Shown here one piece after another: positions 24,174 through 29,776 of a stretch of DNA of 34,367 nucleotides. Origin of the DNA: Kocuria sp. p3-SID1428 (GTDB taxonomy: Bacteria > Actinomycetota > Actinomycetes > Actinomycetales > Micrococcaceae). Position 1 is the stretch's first letter; each line of letters starts with the position of its first letter. The notes under the pieces are model-generated. The model did not search any database and was not told the DNA's origin. It was given only the letters and a program-made list of their open reading frames with translations. A program made the position numbers and the translations under genes. Where the stretch lies: assembly GCF_025149945.1 (NCBI RefSeq), contig NZ_JALXVH010000030.1, positions 1 through 34,367 on the forward strand, given 5' to 3'.

Positions 24174-24722
24174 ATGACCGACGCCCAGCCCGCCCCGACC
24201 CCCGCCGAGCCGTCGCGGCCCGGACTCGACATCGAGCGCAACCGCATGCTGATGGTCGATTACCTCGAGAACGCCTGGAACCGCCAGGACTGGGACTATG
24301 CCAAGCGCGCCGTCCACCCCGATGTCGTCTTCCACGACCAGATCCGCGAGGGGCTGCCGCCCGGGCACGAGGGCGTGTTCCAGGCCATGCGCCGCGTGTT
24401 CGAGGCCGTCCCGGACTTCCACGTGGAGATCACCGAGATGATCTGCGAGCGCGACCTCGTCACGGTCGTCTTCCACGGCTCCGGCACTCACACCGGCACC
24501 TTCATGGGATACCCGGCCACGGGCCGCCCGGTCGTGTTCGACTCGATCAGCATCGTGCGCTGGTCCGATGAGGGCCAGATCATCGAGGGCTGGCAGGAGG
24601 CCGATCAGATGGGCATGGCCCAGTCGATCGGCATGATGCCCTCGGGGCCCATGCCCAAGCCGATGGCCTACGCCATGTCCTTCGGCACGCGGCTGTCCGA
24701 CCGCCTGAAGAAGCGCCGATGA
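24174..24722 (+). CDS. SnoaL-like / NTF2-fold protein (polyketide cyclase-like)
   Basis: The 182-residue protein has the SnoaL ester-cyclase pattern: an N-terminal helix (MVDYLENAWNRQDWDYAKRAV), HPDVVFHDQ, the FEAVPDFHVEITEMICERDLVTVVFHGSGTHTG strands, and the WSDEGQIIEGWQEAD ending. Members cyclise polyketide esters, hydroxylate, or isomerise. Many other NTF2-fold proteins have different roles. The C-terminal 35 residues add a Met/Pro-rich basic tail. The frame is open from 24027, but the ATG at 24174 has GAGGAG upstream and marks the start of the conserved fold. Its stop overlaps the next start (ATGA). Confidence 0.85.
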   Translation: MTDAQPAPTPAEPSRPGLDIERNRMLMVDYLENAWNRQDWDYAKRAVHPDVVFHDQIREGLPPGHEGVFQAMRRVFEAVPDFHVEITEMICERDLVTVVFHGSGTHTGTFMGYPATGRPVVFDSISIVRWSDEGQIIEGWQEADQMGMAQSIGMMPSGPMPKPMAYAMSFGTRLSDRLKKRR

Positions 24723-24994
24723 CGGCCTCGCTCGTGCTGCTGGTGTCCGGGGCGATCGACCTGGGCGGCGGTCTGCTGCCGGTGCTGGCGGCCGTGCTGT
24801 GGGGCTTCGCCCTGGTCATCACGATCATCGTCAACGTGCCGATCAACTTCCGGACGCACTTCTGGCAGGACGACGAGTCGAGGGCAGGCGCCTGGTCCGG
24901 CATGCGGCGGCTCTGGGAGATCTTCCAGGGCGTGCGCTCGTGGCTGTTCCTGATCAGCTTCGCCCTGATCTGCGCGCACGTGGCCATCGGCTGA
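24719..24994 (+). CDS. short DUF1772-like membrane protein
   Basis: This 91-residue protein has a long hydrophobic N-terminal region (about 3-42, one or two helices) and a final helix (73-90). The central segment NVPINFRTHFWQDD, followed by an Arg-rich helix (MRRLWEIFQGVRSWLF), resembles the C-terminal half of DUF1772 (anthrone-oxygenase-like) proteins, which usually have about 150 residues and four helices. It may be a shortened member needing a partner, possibly one of the GHGHAG proteins. I infer the family from memory of the NVPxN motif only. The four-base overlap with the SnoaL gene supports co-expression. Confidence 0.7.
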   Translation: MTASLVLLVSGAIDLGGGLLPVLAAVLWGFALVITIIVNVPINFRTHFWQDDESRAGAWSGMRRLWEIFQGVRSWLFLISFALICAHVAIG

Positions 24995-25061
24995 TCGCAC
25001 CTTGCCCGATCCGAACCCGCGCCTGCGCACCCTGCACGACGACACCCTCGAGAGGACCCCT

Positions 25062-25517
25062 GTGATTCCCTTGCGTCCCGGTGCCCGCCTGGCGGCCGGC
25101 ATCCTCCTGCTCGCCATCATCGGCATCGAGTTCGGCGGCAACTACGGCCTGTCGCTGATCCTCGATCCCGGCGAGACCACCGAGTTCCAGACGACCTTCG
25201 CCCGGGCGGGGCACGGCCACGCCGGCGTGCTCGCGATCCTGGGCCTGATCACGATCTGCCTCACCGAGCAGACCCGCTACCGCGGCGCGGCTCTGCTGCT
25301 CGCGCGCTGGTCGGTGCCCGTCTCGGCGATCCTGATGCCCGCCGGCTTCTTCCTGTCCTCCGCCGCCCCAGGCGCCACCGAGCCCAACGGACTGTTCTTC
25401 CTGATCTACGCGGGTGCGGCCTTCCTGACGCTCGGGCTGATCATGCTGGGCATCGGGCTGCTGCGCCCGGCGCCGGAGCCGTACGCGGCGGCTGCCTCCG
25501 CCCGTACCTCGGGCTAG
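25062..25517 (+). CDS. four-helix membrane protein with GHGHAG motif (copy 2)
   Basis: The 151-residue paralogue of the protein at 22400-22822 has the same four-helix layout, with the motifs IGIEFGGNY, EFQTTFARAGHGHAG, ARWSVPVSAILMPAGFFLSS and no gaps against copy 1 through residue 100. The two diverge after that point, where this copy ends in an Ala/Pro-rich tail. The GTG at 25062 with GAGAGGA upstream is preferred over an upstream in-frame TTG at 25002, which has no such site and adds no conserved residues. Retention of two copies in one short group suggests a heteromeric membrane complex or two related reactions. The function is not known to me. Confidence 0.82.
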   Translation: MIPLRPGARLAAGILLLAIIGIEFGGNYGLSLILDPGETTEFQTTFARAGHGHAGVLAILGLITICLTEQTRYRGAALLLARWSVPVSAILMPAGFFLSSAAPGATEPNGLFFLIYAGAAFLTLGLIMLGIGLLRPAPEPYAAAASARTSG

Positions 25518-25528
25518 CCGTGCCGGCC

Positions 25529-25556
25529 CAGCACGTCAGTCCGCGTGACTCTGCTG
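25529..25556 (+). terminator. hairpin at the end of the second gene group
   Basis: CAGCA (25529-25533) pairs with TGCTG (25552-25556), and inside it GTCA (25535-25538) pairs with TGAC (25546-25549) around a seven-base loop. It begins 11 bases after the stop codon. No T-run follows. The remaining gap to 25699 is less GC-biased and shows two CAAAG copies near 25584-25601 but no gene. Confidence 0.45.
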
Positions 25557-25699
25557 CCAAGGACACGCAGAGGGGGCGGTTTCAAAGGGCTGCCGACAAA
25601 GACCCAGACATGAGTGTGTCGGTCGGTGCCTCTTGGGAGCAGCCGAGTTCTGCGGTGTGAGGCGCTCAGAGTTCCCATGCCGCAGGTGCGAAGTACGGC

Positions 25700-26701
25700 C
25701 TACGTCAGGTCATCCGTACTGGCAGCCGTCTCCAATGCGTGAAGCGAGACATAGCGCTGTCGCTGTGTGAAGGCCGAGCCGCGACCGGTCGTGCGATGGG
25801 GAAGAGCGCTGGGCAGCACCCGATGATCGGCGTCTCCGGGACGGGTCAGGAGAAACACCTGGTACACGCCAGCCGTCCACCGCTCGCAACGCGATGCACG
25901 GATCACCCTGGCGATCTTGCGGTCTTCCTTGTCGCCTGCCTCCAGCTCCATCGCGTGCTCCTCGGTCCACGGCACGTTGTCGCGACGGCAGCGGATCAAG
26001 GGCACATCAGCCTTGATCTCCTGGTCGGAGTAGAAGGCAAGTCGAGCCACGGGCCGGAACCAGCGCCCGGCCTGGCACACATAGGCTCGCTCCTGCTCAT
26101 ACAGGGGCCATGCGTGCCTTGCCGCAACGACGACCGTATCGATCGGCGTCACCGGGCGCTTGCCGTAGACGTCGGTGGTGCGATCCGTTGCCTGCAGCCA
26201 CGCCGCCTGCTCGTTGCCGAGGAGCGCCGCCAGCGCGTGGACGCGCTGCACTTCGAAGGGGATGTCCAGTCCGAGCACTGAGTCGTGATGGGCTAGGCGA
26301 TTGCGGAACTTGCGGATGGCCTCGACGAGGATGGCCGCTTGCTTGCGCGTCCCGTTGCCACCGGGGAAGGCGTGACGAAGCGACAGGCGCCATTGCTCTT
26401 CGTATTTGGCCCCGAGCATGCCGGCCCAGAAGCCGAACGACAGACCGGCGACGATCTGGTGCCGCGACTCGCGGTGCTGGGCCCGCAAGCGATCGCGGAC
26501 TTCCGTCACGCGTCGCATAGCTTCGGCATCAAGCGGCGGCTCACGCAGGAACCAGGGGATGCCGCACTCGTCGTCCCGGTATTGCTGCGCCAGCGCCCGG
26601 TCGATGGCGTTGCGCATGAAAACCTCGATGTGGGCGATGAGCTCGTATGCGGCGGAGGACATCTCAGCGCTCCACTTGTAGAGCTCGAGGGCCGCTTCCA
26701 C
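25700..26701 (-). CDS. Abi-like (Abi_2/AbiF) HEPN-domain protein
   Basis: An abortive-infection-type protein. The N-terminal half shows the family pattern ALELYKWSAEMSSAAYELIAHIEVFMRNAID and FWAGML, and the HEPN RNase-like motif R-x4-H in RNRLAHHD (R133 to H138). The C-terminal half (about 190-333) is a further domain seen in actinobacterial relatives (AYVCQAGRWF, FYSDQEIK, VYQVFLLTRP). Such proteins act as toxins in phage defence. The first standard start codon is the GTG at 26701, giving 333 residues. However, family-like sequence (VSAPRFAPYLREAGDD) continues in frame upstream to a stop at 26786-26788 without ATG, GTG or TTG, so the real start may be a CTG at 26767, or the gene is 5'-damaged. 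Base composition looks less GC-extreme than its neighbours, suggesting transfer. Confidence 0.85.
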   Translation of the reverse strand: MEAALELYKWSAEMSSAAYELIAHIEVFMRNAIDRALAQQYRDDECGIPWFLREPPLDAEAMRRVTEVRDRLRAQHRESRHQIVAGLSFGFWAGMLGAKYEEQWRLSLRHAFPGGNGTRKQAAILVEAIRKFRNRLAHHDSVLGLDIPFEVQRVHALAALLGNEQAAWLQATDRTTDVYGKRPVTPIDTVVVAARHAWPLYEQERAYVCQAGRWFRPVARLAFYSDQEIKADVPLIRCRRDNVPWTEEHAMELEAGDKEDRKIARVIRASRCERWTAGVYQVFLLTRPGDADHRVLPSALPHRTTGRGSAFTQRQRYVSLHALETAASTDDLT

Positions 26702-26799
26702 ATCGTCTCCGGCCTCCCGCAGGTATGGCGCGAACCGAGGGGCGGAAACGGCCGACCGGATGTACAGGGAGGGCGTCGCCGTCGGTCACACGATGATGC

Positions 26800-26857
26800 T
26801 AGCCTGGAACCGAACGCCCCGGTGTCGCCTCTGCTCTGCACGCGCCCGGGGCTTTTC
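26800..26857 (+). ncRNA. candidate small RNA / terminator beside the Abi gene
   Basis: On the plus strand, GCCCCGG (26816-26822) pairs with CCGGGGC (26846-26852), and TTTT follows at 26853-26856, the only rho-independent-type terminator in the window. Nothing on the plus strand upstream needs terminating, because the Abi gene and the mutase are both on the minus strand. A TAGCCT box at 26800-26805 could be a -10 element; no -35 is obvious. A short RNA transcribed divergently from the Abi gene would fit. Structured RNAs next to Abi_2 genes have been described (abiF motif, from memory). Confidence 0.35.
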
Positions 26858-26944
26858 TCGTTCTCGTCTCCAGCCCGCACGAGACGGATGTGCAGCGCAT
26901 CGAAGCACGTAGGCGCTGGATTCTGCCGGGCAGGGACGCTGTGC

Positions 26945-28813
26945 TCAGGCGCTGAACAGCGCCTGCAGCTGCTGGGTCACAGCCTCCAGGTGCTCCTGGG
27001 CGCGGATCCGGGCCTCGGGAAGCTCCTCCCGGTGCTCGAGGCGCACGACCGTCTCGAGGTAGCACTTGAGCTTGGGCTCCGTGCCCGAGGGCCGCACGAT
27101 GACCCGGGTCCCGTCCTCGCTCAGCAGGCGCATGCCCTCGGTGGGCAGCAGGTCCGAGTCCGGCTTCGGGTGCGCCAGGTCCTCGACGGAAGCCACAGCG
27201 GAGCCCGCGAGCTCGCGGGGCGGATCCTCCCGCAGGGTCGCCATCATCTGAGGGATCAGCTCCAGATCGGCCACCCGGATCGACAGCTGCGACGTGGCGT
27301 GCAGGCCGTGGCGCAGGGCGAGGTCGTCGAGCTCGTCGATCAGCGTGCGCCCCTGCGCGGCCGCGGTCCGGGCCAGCTCTGCGATCGCCACGGCAGCGGT
27401 GATGCCGTCCTTGTCGCGCACGATCTCCGGGGCGGTGCAGTAGCCCAGCGCCTCCTCATAGCCGTAGACCAGCCCGGGGACGCGGGCGATCCACTTGAAG
27501 CCGGTCAGGGTCTCGCGGTGGCCCACTCCGGCGTCGGCGGCCATGCGTCCCAGCAGGCGCGAGGAGACGATCGAGTTCGCCAGGACCGGCGCGGACGGCT
27601 GCGCCTCCGCCGTCTCGGAGGGCGATGCCGAGGCGGCCGGATCTGCCGCCTGCGCAGTGCCCGCGGCAGAGGCGGAGCCGACGGTCCCGGCCAGGCGACG
27701 CAGGGCGGTCAGCCCGAGAAGGGCACCGACCTCGTCTCCGCTCAGTGCCCTCCAGCCGCCCTCGGCACGGGGGTCCTCCGGGTCGGGGACGGCCGCCGCG
27801 CAGCGATCGGCGTCGGGGTCATTGGCCAGCACCAGATCGGCGTCGAGGCTGCGGGCCAGAGACAGCGACAGCGACAGCGCCCCGGGCTCCTCGGGGTTCG
27901 GGAACGGCGCGGTGGGGAACTCGGGATCGGGCTCGAACTGCTCCGGGACGGGGTGGATGTCGTGGAAGCCCGCGCGCTCCAGAGCGGCCACGGCGGTGGC
28001 GCCGCCCACGCCGTGCATGGCGGTGAGCACGATCCGCGGGGAGGTGCCGGGCTCAGCCTCCGGCTCGACGATAGCCTCGAGGTAGTGACGGTCGATGTCC
28101 TCAGGCAGGACCTGCCAGCCGGACTCGGCCAGGTCCAGCTCGCGCAGATCGCCCACGGCCTCGATCCGCTCGGCGATCTGGGCGTCGTGCGGCGGGACGA
28201 TCTGACAGCCTCGGGCGTCCTGCTCGACGCAGCGTCCGCCCAGGTAGACCTTGTACCCGTTGTCCGCCGTCGGGTTGTGGGAGGCGGTGACCATGATCCC
28301 GGTTTCCGCACCGCGATCGCGCACGGCCCAGGCCAGCAGGGGAGTGGGCAGCGGGCGCGGCATGAGCTCGACGCTCAGTCCGGCGGCGGTGAGCACCGCG
28401 GCGGTGTCGCGGGCGAAGTCCTCCGAGCGGTGCCGGGCGTCGAAGCCGATCACGGCTCGGGGAGCGGGCTCGGTCCCGGCGATCTCCAGCACGTGGGCGG
28501 CGACCCCTGCTGCCGCGCGCTGGACGACCGCGCGGTTCATGCGCATGGGCCCGGCGCCGATCGGGGCTCGCAGACCGGCCGTGCCGAACTGCAGGGTGGC
28601 GCTGAAGCGCTGCGCCAGATCGGCCACCGCCTCCCGAGCCTGATCCTCTGGGACCGACGGGTCCTGGGCGCGTTCGAGCAGCCCGCGCAGCTGGTCGCGA
28701 TCATTCTGATCCGGGTCCTGGTCAATCCAATGGCGCACCGACAGCAGCAGCTCTGCGCCCTCAGCTGCGGCCTGGACGTCGGCGGTGCCGCCCGGGTTCT
28801 GCGCGGCGCTCAT
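26945..28813 (-). CDS. phospho-sugar mutase (phosphoglucomutase/phosphomannomutase family)
   Basis: The 622-residue alpha-D-phosphohexomutase-family enzyme moves phosphate between C1 and the terminal carbon of a sugar. The four family loops are visible: the phosphoserine loop TASHNPTADNGYKVY, the Mg2+ loop DPDADRCAA, the sugar-specificity loop GYEEALGYC and the phosphate-binding loop RPSGTEPKLK. An Ala/Ser/Thr-rich insertion of about 45 residues lies before the domain-3 segment VLANSIVSSRLL. Overlap of its ATG with the purine nucleoside phosphorylase stop (ATGA) suggests that it converts ribose- or deoxyribose-1-phosphate to the 5-phosphate, although glucose or mannose phosphate cannot be excluded. 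The pairing matches mycobacterial deoD-pmmB. Confidence 0.93.
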   Translation of the reverse strand: MSAAQNPGGTADVQAAAEGAELLLSVRHWIDQDPDQNDRDQLRGLLERAQDPSVPEDQAREAVADLAQRFSATLQFGTAGLRAPIGAGPMRMNRAVVQRAAAGVAAHVLEIAGTEPAPRAVIGFDARHRSEDFARDTAAVLTAAGLSVELMPRPLPTPLLAWAVRDRGAETGIMVTASHNPTADNGYKVYLGGRCVEQDARGCQIVPPHDAQIAERIEAVGDLRELDLAESGWQVLPEDIDRHYLEAIVEPEAEPGTSPRIVLTAMHGVGGATAVAALERAGFHDIHPVPEQFEPDPEFPTAPFPNPEEPGALSLSLSLARSLDADLVLANDPDADRCAAAVPDPEDPRAEGGWRALSGDEVGALLGLTALRRLAGTVGSASAAGTAQAADPAASASPSETAEAQPSAPVLANSIVSSRLLGRMAADAGVGHRETLTGFKWIARVPGLVYGYEEALGYCTAPEIVRDKDGITAAVAIAELARTAAAQGRTLIDELDDLALRHGLHATSQLSIRVADLELIPQMMATLREDPPRELAGSAVASVEDLAHPKPDSDLLPTEGMRLLSEDGTRVIVRPSGTEPKLKCYLETVVRLEHREELPEARIRAQEHLEAVTQQLQALFSA

Positions 28814-29646
28814 CGGATCTGCCCTGCGATGCGTGCGAGCAGCTCGGCGATGCGCGGGCCCGCGGCCTGTCCCGCCTCTACGACCTCCTGGTGCGACAGC
28901 GGCGTCTGCTGGATGCCTGCGGCCAGATTGGTCACCAGGGACAGACCCAGGACCTCGAGACCCGCGTGACGGGCGGCGATGGCCTCCAGCGCGGTGGACA
29001 TGCCCACCAGATCCGCCCCGAGCACGCGGGCCATCCGCACCTCGGCGGGGGTCTCGTAGTGGGGGCCGGGGAACTGAGCGTAGACGCCCTCCGGCAGCGA
29101 CCCGTCCACGGTGCCCGCCAGATCCCGCAGCCGCGGTGAGTAGAGATCGGTCAGATCCTGGAAAGTGGCCCCCTCCAGCGGGGAGCGGCCGGTGAGGTTG
29201 AGGTGATCCGAGATCAGCACCGGCGTGCCCGGTGCCCAGTCCGGGTTCAGCCCGCCGCAGCCGTTGGTGAGCACCATGGTCGAGGCTCCGGCGGCGGAAG
29301 CGGTGCGCACCCCGTGGACCACCGCGCGCACGCCGCGGCCCTCGTAGTAGTGGGTCCGCGCCCCGATGACCAGCGCGTGGCGGCCGTCCGCCAGGCGGAT
29401 CGAGCGCAGCGTGCCCACGTGGCCCTCGAGCGCCGGCTTGGAGAACCCGGGGATCTCCGGGGCGGGGATCTCCGCGACGGTCTCGCCGAGCAGGTCTGCG
29501 GCCCCGCCCCAGCCGGAGCCCAGGGTGAGCGCGATCTCGTGGGTCTGGACCCCGGTGCGCTCACGCAGGGCCTCGGCGGCGCGAGCGGCCAGCTCGAACG
29601 GATCGGTCTGGGCGAAGGGATCGGCGGATGCGGGCTGCTGCGTCAC
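28810..29646 (-). CDS. purine nucleoside phosphorylase (trimeric type)
   Basis: PNP splits purine nucleosides with phosphate to the base and (deoxy)ribose-1-phosphate. The 278-residue protein has trimeric-class motifs in order: TLGSGWGG (phosphate loop), RTHYYEGRG, LTNGCGGLNP, GPHYETPAEVRM (purine-site Glu), GMSTALEA and VTNLAAGI (the base-contacting Asn). In most homologues the third motif reads TNAAGGL; here it is TNGCGGL. The start is a GTG with GGAGG eight bases upstream. It is the middle gene of a minus-strand run (FHA-ABC transporter, PNP, mutase), 130 bases after the transporter and translationally coupled to the mutase. Confidence 0.94.
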   Translation of the reverse strand: MTQQPASADPFAQTDPFELAARAAEALRERTGVQTHEIALTLGSGWGGAADLLGETVAEIPAPEIPGFSKPALEGHVGTLRSIRLADGRHALVIGARTHYYEGRGVRAVVHGVRTASAAGASTMVLTNGCGGLNPDWAPGTPVLISDHLNLTGRSPLEGATFQDLTDLYSPRLRDLAGTVDGSLPEGVYAQFPGPHYETPAEVRMARVLGADLVGMSTALEAIAARHAGLEVLGLSLVTNLAAGIQQTPLSHQEVVEAGQAAGPRIAELLARIAGQIR

Positions 29647-29776
29647 GGTGCGGGCCTCCAGAGGCGGGATCGGTGCTCGTCCTGGCGTCGACCGGGCTGC
29701 GGCGCTGCGCGCGCGGCGGGACTGTCGACGCCGTCGTCGCCTCTCATAGTGCCAGCCGCCTCGGACGCCGCACAGC

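Noticed and set aside
25575..25640. A possible insertion-sequence end (GGTTTCAAAGGGCTGCCG with two CAAAG copies)
   Set aside because: No matching inverted copy, target duplication or transposase remnant was found nearby.
26339..28969. An 876-codon plus-strand open frame across the Abi and mutase genes
   Set aside because: It runs antisense to two genes with strong family motifs, and its translation is low-complexity with no domain.
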